A stretch of DNA of 64,000 bases, from assembly GCA_035565615.1 (NCBI GenBank), contig DATMSB010000071.1:3512-67511 (forward strand). The letters run 5' to 3'. This DNA is from Vulgatibacter sp035565615. GTDB taxonomy: Bacteria > Myxococcota > Myxococcia > Myxococcales > Vulgatibacteraceae. Shown one piece after another: positions 18,040 to 28,204 of this stretch (the stretch's first letter is position 1; every line of letters begins with the position of its first letter). Position numbers and translations under genes: made by a program. A model generated the notes under the pieces. The model saw only the letters and a program-made list of their open reading frames with translations, did not search any database and was not told where the DNA came from.

Positions 18040-18411
18040 GGCGCGCGAGCTCTACCCACGGCGCCGCGCCGCGCGCGAACGCAGCATGACCCGGCCCGTG
18101 GGGACGCCGCGCGTGAGCGCCGCGCGACCCGCGCCTGCGGTTGCCGCGCACCTCGCCAGGAGAAATGGTCGGCGCCCACCCTTTTCGCGTGCGGACACTC
18201 GATCGCGATCGGGGGGCATCGGGCGGAGGGGCGCGATTGACTCGTGAACCGGCCCCGGATAGCGTTACCACGTTGCGAGACCCTTGCCACCGAGCGTGCG
18301 CCGTTCTCCCTTTCGGGGGCCATGTGGGCCGCCGGCGGCGCCACGGCGGGGCAGGGGGCGACAACCGAGGAAGCGCGCCACGGGGACGAAAGACACCCGG
18401 CGCGAGGCTGC
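18040..18411 (+). other. Long leader region of the RRM protein gene
   Basis: About 370 bases with no credible gene. It contains the promoter at 18237-18265 and then a predicted 5' leader of about 140 bases. The leader includes self-complementary GC blocks (for example GCCGCCGGCGGC near 18330), as expected for a leader able to fold. Long leaders are common for cold-responsive RNA-binding protein genes, but no temperature element can be proven here. Confidence 0.45.
18237..18265 (+). promoter_or_regulatory. Probable promoter of the RRM gene
   Basis: TTGACT and TAGCGT are separated by 17 bases. The predicted start near 18272 gives a leader of about 140 bases before the ATG at 18412. Confidence 0.5.
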
Positions 18412-18987
18412 ATGGGCAAGAGGCTCTACTGCGGGAACCTGCCGTACTCCGCCACCGCCGACGAGGTGAGGGCGCTGTTCACAGAGAGCGGCACCGTCAC
18501 GGACGTCCACATCGTCATGGATCGCGAAACCGGTCGCTCCCGGGGGTTCGCCTTCGTGGAGCTCGCCACGGAGGAACAAGCGGCACAGGCGATCAAGGAG
18601 ATCGACGGCCGGGTGCACGCGGGCCGACCTCTCACGGTGAAGGAGGCCCGGGAGCGCGAGTTCCGCCCCGGGGGCTACGGCGGACCGAGGCCCGGCGGCG
18701 GGTTCCGCGACCGCGGCGGCCCCGGAGGGGGCGGGTTCCGCGATCGAGGGCCGGGCAGCGGGCGCCCCGGCGGCCTCGGCGGCGGTGGCTACGGCGCGCG
18801 GCGCGGCCCCTCGTACCCGCCTCCTCCGCCTCCCCCCGAATTCGATCCTCCGATGCCCATGGTGCAGACCGACTACGCTCCGCCCGACGACGTCGACTAC
18901 CGGGATCGGAGCGACCGCGGCAAGCGCGGCCGGGATCGCCGGGGCGGTCGCCGCAAGGGCGACGACTTCGGCAACGAGGGCTGGTAG
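18412..18987 (+). CDS. Glycine-rich RNA-binding protein with one RRM
   Basis: A 191-residue protein. Residues 1-80 are a single RRM with RNP2 (LYCGNL) and RNP1 (RGFAFVEL), the surface that contacts single-stranded RNA. The tail is rich in Gly, Arg, Asp and Pro (GGFRDRGGPGGGGFRDRG-type repeats, a PPPPPPP run and a basic C-terminus), so it is probably disordered. Similar small RRM proteins in cyanobacteria and myxobacteria act in cold adaptation or as RNA chaperones. The ATG at 18412 (MGKRLYCGNL) fits the domain and has GAGG upstream; a much longer in-frame extension lacks any domain and is rejected. Confidence 0.9.
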   Translation: MGKRLYCGNLPYSATADEVRALFTESGTVTDVHIVMDRETGRSRGFAFVELATEEQAAQAIKEIDGRVHAGRPLTVKEAREREFRPGGYGGPRPGGGFRDRGGPGGGGFRDRGPGSGRPGGLGGGGYGARRGPSYPPPPPPPEFDPPMPMVQTDYAPPDDVDYRDRSDRGKRGRDRRGGRRKGDDFGNEGW

Positions 18988-19029
18988 GCGCCCCTCGCTC
19001 GGGCTCCGAGGGAAGCGGCGACCGCGCGA

Positions 19030-19054
19030 GGACGCCGCGGCCTCCGGGGCGTCC
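19030..19054. terminator. Hairpin between convergent genes
   Basis: A 7-bp stem (GGACGCC with GGCGTCC, 11-base loop) lies between the RRM gene and the convergent M23 gene. It has no T-tract on either side, so it is only a candidate. Confidence 0.3.
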
Positions 19055-19208
19055 CTCCACCTTCACCCCACACGGCCAGGGACGGGCCACGGCAGGCGAC
19101 GTCCGACCGCCTGCCCGGTGGCCTCGACCGGGTCGGCGCGATCCGCCTGCTCCGCCTTGGCGCGGCGGGGGCGGTCCGCCCGGCGTCGCTCGGGTTCGCG
19201 CGAACCGC

Positions 19209-20315
19209 CTACTCCGCCTCCGCGGCGGCGGCGGGAGCCGGCGGCGGCTCCGCGGCCGACGTCGCCACCGGCGTGAAGTCGCCCTCCAGCAGCCGGTCGA
19301 GGCGCGCCACCTCGGCGCGGAACGGCTCCATGTGCTCGGCGGGGACGCGCTCGCGGCGGGTCTGGTGCAGGTCGAACGGATCCAGCACCTTCCCCGACGG
19401 CGACATCACCTGGTAGTGCAGGTGGGGCGCCGTGGAGCGGCCGGTGTTCCCCGAGAGGGCGATCTGCTGGCCCTTCTTGACGCGGGAGCCCGGACCGATC
19501 CCCCTCTCGATCTCCGAGAGGTGGAGGACGAGCGCCTTTCGCCCCTGCGCGTCCTCGAGCTCGAGGCTCCCGCCGTTGGCGCGGAAGTTCCAGTTCTTGC
19601 GGCGGACCACGCCGGACCAGGGCGCGAACACCGGCGAGCCCACGGGCGCCTTGAAGTCGACGCCCTTGTGCCGGCGCCCGTCCTTGAGGAGGCTCGTGAT
19701 CTGCTCGTAGTCGGCGATCGGCGAGTCGACGAGGCGCAGCTCGATCTCCTTGCCCGCCTCGTCGAAGTAGCGGGCGAAGCGAGCCCCCGGGACCTGGAAG
19801 CGATAGGCCCTCCGCGTCTGCCCCAGCTTGCCCGAGCGGAAGGTGAGCGCGTGGACCGTGGGCTCGGCGCCCTCCGGGAGTTCGTACACCAGCTCCAGGC
19901 GATCCCCCGGGCGCATGTCGCGGGTGACGTCGATCCACCACACCAGCAGTCGGCTCGTCACCAGGGTGAGCGGATCGCCGACCTCGGCGCCGACGAGGCG
20001 GGTGAGGGTCGCCGTGAGGGAGCCCTCCACGCTCGCCTCCACGCGGCGCAGGCCGGCAGTGCCGGGGATGAGCACGCCGGGGAGGACGGGCTCATCCGGG
20101 AGGAGCTCGGGCGCCGCGTCCTTCGCCTCCGCTTCCGCGGCAGGCTCGGCCTCGGCGATCGCGGGCGCGGGTGCGACGGGGGCCAGCTCGGAGCGGACGG
20201 AGAGACGTCCCAGAACGAAAGCGCCGCCCACCAGGGCGAGGAGGACGACCACGGCCAGGGGGACCGATGGGCCGCTTCGGCGCTTGGGTTTGAGGAGATC
20301 TTCCTTGATGGCCAC
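19209..20315 (-). CDS. M23 (LytM) family peptidase, membrane anchored
   Basis: A 368-residue protein with a basic N-terminus and one membrane helix (about 19-38). An Ala/Glu/Pro linker follows, then an M23 zinc endopeptidase domain. The metal motifs HKGVDF and HLHY (HxH) are both present, so it should be catalytically active rather than a degenerate activator. It would cut peptidoglycan cross-links at the cell envelope. The region before the peptidase (VWWIDVTRDMRPGDRLELVYE) resembles the OapA/LysM-like part of MepM-type proteins. The ATG is at 20315. It is divergent from the OmpA-like gene, so the two may serve the same envelope. Confidence 0.9.
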   Translation of the reverse strand: MAIKEDLLKPKRRSGPSVPLAVVVLLALVGGAFVLGRLSVRSELAPVAPAPAIAEAEPAAEAEAKDAAPELLPDEPVLPGVLIPGTAGLRRVEASVEGSLTATLTRLVGAEVGDPLTLVTSRLLVWWIDVTRDMRPGDRLELVYELPEGAEPTVHALTFRSGKLGQTRRAYRFQVPGARFARYFDEAGKEIELRLVDSPIADYEQITSLLKDGRRHKGVDFKAPVGSPVFAPWSGVVRRKNWNFRANGGSLELEDAQGRKALVLHLSEIERGIGPGSRVKKGQQIALSGNTGRSTAPHLHYQVMSPSGKVLDPFDLHQTRRERVPAEHMEPFRAEVARLDRLLEGDFTPVATSAAEPPPAPAAAAEAE

Positions 20316-20454
20316 TCGAGGGGATCCTTGGGAACCGAACGAAAGGACCCTGGGTGCTTACACCGGGAGGGCGCGCGATGGTAGCCCCTGCGCCCGCCGC
20401 GCCGGTGGAACGCCTCGGAATCGCCCGCCCGGCCTTGCACGGGACGGCTCGAAG

Positions 20455-21492
20455 ATGGCACGGATAGGCATGGCCTTTCGACCCCTCGTCATCGCGGCGA
20501 TCATCGCCGCGATCTCCCTCCCTTCCATCGCCTTCGCCGACGACGTCTCCGTCGAGGTCTCCGCCAAGGCGCTGTACGGCAAGACCAGGCCGGCCCTCGT
20601 CCTCTTCGCCCACAAGGCGATCGCGTCGGCGAAGGCGGAGCTGCTCGCTCCCGACGGGACCCGGAGCACGCTGCGCTCCCAGCGGATCGCCGCGGGGAAG
20701 AAGGCGGAGCTCGCCATCGACGCGCCGGTGGGGCGCACCGCGTACGAGGGCGAGCTCGAGGTGGTCTTCGCCGACGGGACCCGCGGTAGCATGCCGCTGG
20801 CCTTCGAGGTCCTGGTGTCAAAGGGCTTCACCATCGATCCGCCGCCCCGCGAGTGGTTCGATCCGGTGAAGGGGACCCTGTCGTTCACGATGACCGGGGT
20901 CGCCGACCGCTGCGAGTACGACGTGATCTTCGACGGCAAGGAGGCCCGCCGCGGGGTGCAGCACTTCGGCGGCGCGGCCCCCGGTACCAGGCTGACGCTG
21001 TCGTGGCCCCCCCACGGCGACGACGACGTCGTCCTCAAGATCGGGTTCGTCTGCCACGATCCCGACGGGTTCTGGGCGCCGATGAACACCTTCCCCTGGT
21101 CGCTGGTGATCCCCCACGAGGAGGTGATCTTCGCCACCGGCAAGGCGGACATCGCCGCGGCGGAACGGCCCAAGCTCGACGAGGCGCTGGAGAAGATCGC
21201 CACCGCGATCCGGCGGTACGGCAAGGTGATCGACATCAAGCTGTACGTGGCGGGTCACACCGACACGGTCGGCGACGCCGCCTCGAACCGCGCCCTGTCG
21301 ATCGCCCGGGCCCGCTCCATTGCCTCCTACTTCCGGGCGAAGGGGGTCCGGATCCCGATCCATTACGCGGGCTTCGGCGAGGACCAGCTCGCCGTCGCCA
21401 CCCCCGACGAGACGGACGAGCCGGCGAACCGCAGGGCGGACTACGTGCTCAAGGTCGAGCCGCCGGCCGTGGGGTCGTGGTCCCGCCTGTAG
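20455..21492 (+). CDS. OmpA-family protein with peptidoglycan-binding domain
   Basis: A 345-residue exported protein. It has a signal peptide (cleavage near SIAFADD), an N-terminal beta-rich part of unknown type and a C-terminal OmpA-like domain from about residue 220. That domain carries VAGHTDTVGD and ANRRADYVL, the conserved Asp and Arg that hold diaminopimelate in peptidoglycan. There is no lipobox. ATG 20455 and ATG 20470 are both possible; neither has a strong ribosome site. It likely links or senses the cell wall. The S1-repeat gene follows on the same strand. Confidence 0.87.
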   Translation: MARIGMAFRPLVIAAIIAAISLPSIAFADDVSVEVSAKALYGKTRPALVLFAHKAIASAKAELLAPDGTRSTLRSQRIAAGKKAELAIDAPVGRTAYEGELEVVFADGTRGSMPLAFEVLVSKGFTIDPPPREWFDPVKGTLSFTMTGVADRCEYDVIFDGKEARRGVQHFGGAAPGTRLTLSWPPHGDDDVVLKIGFVCHDPDGFWAPMNTFPWSLVIPHEEVIFATGKADIAAAERPKLDEALEKIATAIRRYGKVIDIKLYVAGHTDTVGDAASNRALSIARARSIASYFRAKGVRIPIHYAGFGEDQLAVATPDETDEPANRRADYVLKVEPPAVGSWSRL

Positions 21493-21550
21493 CGGCCGGC
21501 GACCGGGCCGTGCTAGGAGGCGCGACGAACGAGTGCGAACGGAGCGATCG

Positions 21551-23233
21551 GTGGTCGACGAAGACGAGATCGGGGGCGATGAGTCCTTCGCGGCGCTCTT
21601 CGAGCAGAGCCTGCGGGAGAAGCCGCGCCACATCGAGCCCGGCGAGAAGGTGACGGGGACGGTGGTGCAGGTGGGGGCGCAGCGCGTGCTCCTGGATCTC
21701 GGCGGCGGGATCGACGGGATGATCGAGCGCTCGGAGCTCGCCGAGCCCGGGGCGCCCGCGCCCTTGAAGCCGGGCGACCGCATCGAGGCCTACGTCGTCC
21801 GCATCTCCAACCGCGTGGCGGAGCTGGCGCGGACGCTCGGCAAGGGCGCCGCGGCGAAGGCCGCCCTCGAGGACGCCGCCCACACCGGCGTGCCCGTCGA
21901 GGGCACGGTCACCGCGGTGAACAAGGGCGGCTACGTGGTGGAGGTGGCCGGCGAGCGCGCCTTCTGTCCCCTGGGCCAGATGGACGTGCGCCGCATCGAG
22001 GATCCGGCGGTGATGATCGGCCGCAAGCTGCCGTTTCGGATCACGGAGTGGCGCGGCGGCCGGGACATCGTCCTGTCGCACCGGATCCTCCTCGAGGAGG
22101 AGCAGACCGAGAAGGCGGCGAAGACCCGCGAGCGCCTCGAGGTCGGGGCGCGGTTCGAGGGCGTGGTCACCCGGGTGATGGAGTTCGGCGCCTTCGTCGA
22201 CATCGGCGGCGTCGAGGGGCTGGTCCACGCCAGCGAGCTCGGCTACGGCCGGCTCCGGCCCGCCGAGGTCCTCCACGACGGCCAGCCGGTCGAGGTGGAG
22301 GTGCTGAAGCTCGAGGCGGCGCGGGACGGCAAGCCCGAGCGGATCTCGCTGTCGATGCGGGCCCTCGCCGAGGATCCCTTCGACGCCACCGTCGACGAGC
22401 TGCCGGAGGGCACCATCGTCGAGGGGAAGGTGGTGCGCCTCCAACCGTTCGGCGCCTTCGTGGAGATCGTCCCGGGCGTCGAGGGCCTGCTCCACGTGAG
22501 CGCCTTCGGCAGGCGGGTGGGGCATCCGAGCGAGGTCGTGGCGGAGGGGCAGGCGATCCCGGTTCGCGTCGACGCGGTCGATCGCGCGGCGCGGCGGATC
22601 TCGCTCTCGTACGTCGATCCGTCCGAGCTGGAGGACGTCGCCCCGGAAGCAGCGCCCCCGCCTGCGCCCGCTCCCGCCGCCCCGCCGCGCCCCGCGCGGT
22701 CGCAGAAGCCGGTGGCCGGGATGGCGGTGCGCCGAAAGTACGTGGAGGCGGAGGTCGCGAGGCGCGAGGAGCCGCCGCTGCCGCCGCCGGTCGCCCGCGA
22801 AGGCGCGCGGGTCCTGGGCCGCTCCGCGTCGCGCCCCGTCTCCCCCGGGGCGGCGGAGGCTCCCGCGCCGGCGGCTCCGGCCGGTCCCCCTGCGGTGGGG
22901 AGCGTCCTGGAGGTGACGGTGGACAAGGTGGAGAGCTTCGGCGTCTTCGTGAGCTGGGGGGGAGGGCGGGGGCTGGTCCCCGCCAGCGAGCTGGGCGTCC
23001 CCCGCGGCGCCGATCTGCGCCGCAGCCATCCGGTGGGGACCACCTTCCGCGCCGTCGTTCTCGACGTGCGCCCCGACGGCAAGGTGCGGCTGTCGCTCAC
23101 CGCCGCCCAGCTCGCGGAGGAGCGCGCCGAGGCGTCCGCGTGGATGCAGGCGCAAGAGCGGGCGGGCGGAAAGGGCCTGGGCACCTTCGCGGACCTGCTG
23201 AAGGCCAAGGCGTCCGCGTCCAACAAGAAGTAG
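21551..23233 (+). CDS. Five-S1-domain RNA-binding protein
   Basis: A 560-residue protein with five S1 (OB-fold) domains: starts near residues 30, 115, 205, 290 and 455. The third and fourth (VMEFGAFVDIGGVEGLVHASEL; LQPFGAFVEIVPGVEGLLHVS) are the most canonical. A Pro/Ala-rich linker of about 90 residues lies before the fifth. This is like ribosomal protein S1 but with one domain fewer and the long linker, so it may be a paralogue acting on mRNA rather than the essential S1. GTG 21551 is chosen because GGAG lies six bases upstream; GTG 21533 is an alternative. Confidence 0.85.
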   Translation: MVDEDEIGGDESFAALFEQSLREKPRHIEPGEKVTGTVVQVGAQRVLLDLGGGIDGMIERSELAEPGAPAPLKPGDRIEAYVVRISNRVAELARTLGKGAAAKAALEDAAHTGVPVEGTVTAVNKGGYVVEVAGERAFCPLGQMDVRRIEDPAVMIGRKLPFRITEWRGGRDIVLSHRILLEEEQTEKAAKTRERLEVGARFEGVVTRVMEFGAFVDIGGVEGLVHASELGYGRLRPAEVLHDGQPVEVEVLKLEAARDGKPERISLSMRALAEDPFDATVDELPEGTIVEGKVVRLQPFGAFVEIVPGVEGLLHVSAFGRRVGHPSEVVAEGQAIPVRVDAVDRAARRISLSYVDPSELEDVAPEAAPPPAPAPAAPPRPARSQKPVAGMAVRRKYVEAEVARREEPPLPPPVAREGARVLGRSASRPVSPGAAEAPAPAAPAGPPAVGSVLEVTVDKVESFGVFVSWGGGRGLVPASELGVPRGADLRRSHPVGTTFRAVVLDVRPDGKVRLSLTAAQLAEERAEASAWMQAQERAGGKGLGTFADLLKAKASASNKK

Positions 23234-23244
23234 GCGAAGGAGCG

Positions 23245-23261
23245 GATCCGGCACCCGGATC
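23245..23261 (+). terminator. Short hairpin after the S1-domain gene
   Basis: A perfect 7-bp stem (GATCCGG with CCGGATC) with a three-base loop lies 12 bases past the stop. There is no T-tract, so terminator strength is doubtful. Confidence 0.35.
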
Positions 23262-23437
23262 GCCGCCGCAGGGATCGGATCGGCCCGGCGCCGAAGCGGC
23301 CGCGTCCCGCCGCGTGCCTCGGGCGGGGCCACGTGCCGACCGGCGCCGGCCGCGCCCGCTTCCCCTCGCCTCGGGCCGGGCCACTTTTCTCGAGGGCGGG
23401 CGCTGCCGTGTTAGCGTCCCTCGATCCAGGAGATCCC

Positions 23438-24994
<1,557 letters not shown>

Positions 24995-26566
24995 TCAGGC
25001 GGCGCGGCCTGCGGGCTCCGCCGGGGCCTCGCGCCGCCGACGCAGCGCCGGGATCCCCAGGGCGGCCGCCGCGCCCACGAACGCGAGCCACCCCGGCCAG
25101 TCCCCCAGCACGCCGTACACCGTGGGCCCGCCCTCGATCATCGGCACGTCCTCGACCAGGATCTCCTCGGTCTCGAAGCCGCTCTGCTGCCGGACGCGGC
25201 CCGCGGCGTCCACGAAAGCGCTGATGCCCGTCGCCGTGGAACGGATCAGCCACCGCCGGTGCTCGATCGAGCGGAAGGTCGCGAGCGCCAGGTGGATGTG
25301 CGGCTCCACCGGCCCGTACCAGGAGTCGTTGGTGACGTTCACCATCGCATGGGGCCTCGTGCCGTCGGCGTCCACCGGCCCCATCAGCTTTCGGATGAAC
25401 GCGGGGAGGATGTCCTCGTAGCAGATGTCCGTCGACAGGCGGAACCGGCCCACCGGCAGCGCCTCGGTGGACACGCCCCGCTCGAAGTGGCTGCTGTAGG
25501 GGAGGAGGTCGTAGATGCCGGGGAAGAACCGGTCGCCCGGGACGTACTCGCCGAACGCGAGCAGCACCGACTTGTCGTACGAGGCGGCAATCCGCCCCCC
25601 GGGCTCCAGGGCGATCGCCGAGTTCCACACCTTGCGGCCCTTGCCGCCGCCCTCCACCCGCAGCGCCCCCAGGATCATGGGCGCCTTCACCTCGCGCGCG
25701 ACCTGGCCGGTGAGGTTCGTCGTCCGCGGAGTCACCGCGCGGTTGAAGCCGCTCTCGGGCCACACGACCAGCCCGATCCCGGGGAGCGCCATCGCCTCGT
25801 CGGTCATGCGGCGAAACCGCCGGATCCCCTCGTCCACCGCCTCGTGCTTGTCCGCCGCCCCCACGTTCGCCTGCACGATGGCGACCTTCAGCTTCTCGGC
25901 GGCGGCGTCCCGCTCGTCCATCTGGTGCACGCGCACGATCGAGTAGCCCACCGAGAGCGCGAGCGCCGCCGCCGCCGCGCCCGCGAGCCAGCGGCGCGCC
26001 GCCCGCCGCTCGAGCCGGCTCGCCAGGAGCTCGAAGAGCGCGCCGTTCACCAGGGCGAGCAGGCCCGAGACGAGGATCGGGCCCCCGAGGTCGGCGATCT
26101 GCGTCACCCAGGGCATGCGCGCCTGGCTGTTGGCCATGTAGCTGGGGAAGAGCAGGGGGAACGCCCACTCCACCGCCATGATCGCCGGCGCGATCGCGGC
26201 GCCCAGCGGGATCCTCGCCCGAGCGTGCAGCGCCCAGGCGAGGAGGCCGAAGGCGGCGAAGCTGGCGGCCTGGCCCACGGCGAGGAGCACGTAGCCGAGC
26301 GCGGCCAGCGCCGTCGGCAGGTGGGCGAACTCCTCGAGCAGGTAGATCACCCAGTGGTAGCCGACGAGGTGCGCGGCCAGGCCCATCCACCACGAAAGGA
26401 GGAGCGCGCGCTTCCAGGTCCGCGCGCCCCGCAGGGCGAAGAGGAGCGGGACCAGGCTGGGCCACGCCAGGTACCACCGGTCGAAGTCGACGAAGCCGAT
26501 GGAGTAGAGGAGGCCGGAGACGCCCGCGAGGGCCCAGGGCCTCGATGTCGTCGGGAGGAAGCGCAC
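24995..26566 (-). CDS. lnt: Apolipoprotein N-acyltransferase
   Basis: A 523-residue inner-membrane enzyme that adds the third acyl chain to lipoproteins. The N-terminal half has several membrane helices; the C-terminal half is a nitrilase-like domain. The likely catalytic triad is visible: Glu in VVWPESGFN, Lys in SYDKSVLLAFGEYVPG and Cys in STDICYEDILP. The GTG at 26566 (VRFLPTTSRPW) is chosen because membrane segments begin there. It has no ribosome site; a promoter ends nine bases upstream, so the mRNA may be leaderless. The reading frame stays open far upstream, but that part is antisense to other genes. Confidence 0.92.
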   Translation of the reverse strand: MRFLPTTSRPWALAGVSGLLYSIGFVDFDRWYLAWPSLVPLLFALRGARTWKRALLLSWWMGLAAHLVGYHWVIYLLEEFAHLPTALAALGYVLLAVGQAASFAAFGLLAWALHARARIPLGAAIAPAIMAVEWAFPLLFPSYMANSQARMPWVTQIADLGGPILVSGLLALVNGALFELLASRLERRAARRWLAGAAAAALALSVGYSIVRVHQMDERDAAAEKLKVAIVQANVGAADKHEAVDEGIRRFRRMTDEAMALPGIGLVVWPESGFNRAVTPRTTNLTGQVAREVKAPMILGALRVEGGGKGRKVWNSAIALEPGGRIAASYDKSVLLAFGEYVPGDRFFPGIYDLLPYSSHFERGVSTEALPVGRFRLSTDICYEDILPAFIRKLMGPVDADGTRPHAMVNVTNDSWYGPVEPHIHLALATFRSIEHRRWLIRSTATGISAFVDAAGRVRQQSGFETEEILVEDVPMIEGGPTVYGVLGDWPGWLAFVGAAAALGIPALRRRREAPAEPAGRAA

Positions 26567-26575
26567 GGTTCGGCG

Positions 26576-26605
26576 ACGATAGGGAGACGATCGTCGGCAG
26601 GTCAA
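26576..26605 (-). promoter_or_regulatory. Promoter of lnt
   Basis: On the minus strand, TTGACC and TATCGT are 18 bases apart. The -10 ends nine bases before the GTG start of lnt, with no Shine-Dalgarno sequence between them. Confidence 0.6.
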
Positions 26606-26767
26606 CGCTCGAACGCCTGCGAACCTTGCCCCGCCCTCGGCACGCCGAGGGCCCGGCCGGCCGATCGCGTCCGGCCCGCAAGGTTGTCCGATGGAGGGGC
26701 TGTCCCGATCTTCGCAGGGAAGGATTCGCGTGGGGGCGGTCCGCCGCGCGGCCTCGAAGGAGGGAGC

Positions 26768-27091
26768 TTGCTGCGACGGAGCAGGATCCACGGCCTCCTG
26801 GCGATCGGCGCGCTCGCGGCCCCGGGCGCGCTCGACGCCCTGCCTGCACCCCGGGGGGACGGGAGCGCGATCGAGCGCATCCTGGGCGACGAGGTCGCCG
26901 AGCCTGGCGGCGGCGCTCCCGCCCTCGGGATCGAGGGCGGGAGCGACCTCGAGCGGCTCGAGGAGCAGGTGCTCGATCTCCTGCCGGAGGGCGCCGTGGT
27001 GGGCGTCGCCCGGGCCCTCGTCGAGCGGCGGGTGGGACTCAGCGTGTCGTCCGATCGCACCCTCGTCACCGTGCGCATCCCCCTCGAATGA
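26768..27091 (+). CDS. Hypothetical small protein
   Basis: A 107-residue reading frame starting at TTG 26768, four bases after AAGGAGG. It has a hydrophobic N-terminus (HGLLAIGALAAPGALDALPA) that could be a signal peptide, then a soluble part with EEQVLDLLPEGAVVGVARALVERRVG. I recognise no family. The strong ribosome site and the position just ahead of the thioredoxin gene on the same strand support it being real. The TTG start and unremarkable composition keep confidence modest. Confidence 0.45.
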   Translation: MLRRSRIHGLLAIGALAAPGALDALPAPRGDGSAIERILGDEVAEPGGGAPALGIEGGSDLERLEEQVLDLLPEGAVVGVARALVERRVGLSVSSDRTLVTVRIPLE

Positions 27092-27157
27092 GGGAAACCG
27101 ATCCATGCCTCGATCATCGAATCCGGTGAACGATCGAGAAAGGGAGGAACCAAGCCG

Positions 27158-27619
27158 ATGGCGCTCAAGCTCCGCAGCCCCATGCCCGCGCTCTCCGGCG
27201 CGACCGACTGGATCCGCGGCGATCCCGTGGATCCCGCGCAGCTCGAGGGCCACGTCACCCTGGTGCACTTCTGGGCGGTGAGCTGCGGGATCTGCAAGCC
27301 GCACCTGCCCACCGTCAACGAGTGGAAGAAGATCTACGAGCCGAAGGGCGTGCGCTTCGTCTCCGTCCACATGCCGCGGCAGGAGGCCGACACCGACCTC
27401 GAGGAGGTGCGCAAGGCGGTCGACGAGTACGGGGTCGAGCACGTCACCGCGGTGGACAACACCCACGCGATCACCGACGCGTTCGAGAACGAGTACGTCC
27501 CCTCGTACTACGTCTTCGACCAGAAGGGCCGCCTGCGGCTCTTCATGTCCGGCGAGAAGGTCCTGCCCAGCGTGCAGCAGACCATCGACCGGCTCCTGGC
27601 CAACCCGCCCGCCGATTGA
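27158..27619 (+). CDS. TlpA/ResA-like thioredoxin-fold protein
   Basis: A 153-residue redoxin of the TlpA/AhpC-TSA group with the active site WAVSCGICKPH (CGIC). The usual cis-Pro region is present (NEYVPSYYVFDQKGR). It would act as a thiol-disulfide reductase or peroxidase-like protein. There is no signal peptide, so unlike many TlpA proteins it is likely cytoplasmic. AGGGAGG lies ten bases before the ATG. It may be in an operon with the small hypothetical gene before it. Confidence 0.9.
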   Translation: MALKLRSPMPALSGATDWIRGDPVDPAQLEGHVTLVHFWAVSCGICKPHLPTVNEWKKIYEPKGVRFVSVHMPRQEADTDLEEVRKAVDEYGVEHVTAVDNTHAITDAFENEYVPSYYVFDQKGRLRLFMSGEKVLPSVQQTIDRLLANPPAD

Positions 27620-27677
27620 TCGGGGCGCGGGTCCAGGAACTGGCGCACAGGTCAAAATTATGAAAGAAGAGCGGGCC

Positions 27678-28181
27678 ATGAAGAAGGCCCGCATGCTCTT
27701 CCTCGCCCTCCTGCTGGGGGCCTCGTCGGCGGCGGAGGCCGCGCCGGTGCGGCAGCCGAGCGTGAACGCCCTCGGCTTCATGCTCGGCGGCCCCACCGGA
27801 ATCTCCTTCAAGCATTGGTTCGGCGGCTCGGACGCCTTCGACGTCGGCGTGGGCGCGGGCCCGGGCCTGCGGCTGCACGCCGACTACCTGTGGGGGATCG
27901 CGCAGCTCCTCTCCAACACGAGCGACATGCACCTCGACTTCTACGTCGGCGCCGGCGGGGTGGTGGGCCTCGGCGGCCATGGCTGGTGTGGGTGGTACGA
28001 GGGGCGCGGACGCTGCGCCAACGGCGCCTACCTCGGCGCCCGGGTCCCGGTCGGCCTCGACCTCGGCCTGCGGCGCGCGCCCGTCAACTTCGGCTTCGAG
28101 CTGGCCCCGGGCGTGGCGATCTCCTCGCACCGCGCGGGGGGGCTGGTCGACGCCTTCCTCTTCGGGCGGGTGCGGCTGTAG
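27678..28181 (+). CDS. Small outer-membrane beta-barrel-like protein
   Basis: A 167-residue exported protein with a clear signal peptide (MKKARMLFLALLLG...AEAAP). The mature part alternates hydrophobic and polar residues with many Gly and aromatic residues (LDFYVGAGGVVGLGG) and ends in an aromatic/hydrophobic strand (DAFLFGRVRL), as in small beta-barrels. There is one Cys pair (WCGW...GRCAN). No named family is recognised. ATG 27678 is preferred because it directly begins the signal peptide; ATG 27660 in the same frame is an alternative. Confidence 0.65.
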   Translation: MKKARMLFLALLLGASSAAEAAPVRQPSVNALGFMLGGPTGISFKHWFGGSDAFDVGVGAGPGLRLHADYLWGIAQLLSNTSDMHLDFYVGAGGVVGLGGHGWCGWYEGRGRCANGAYLGARVPVGLDLGLRRAPVNFGFELAPGVAISSHRAGGLVDAFLFGRVRL

Positions 28182-28204
28182 CCGATCGTCCGCCGAGCGG
28201 CCCC

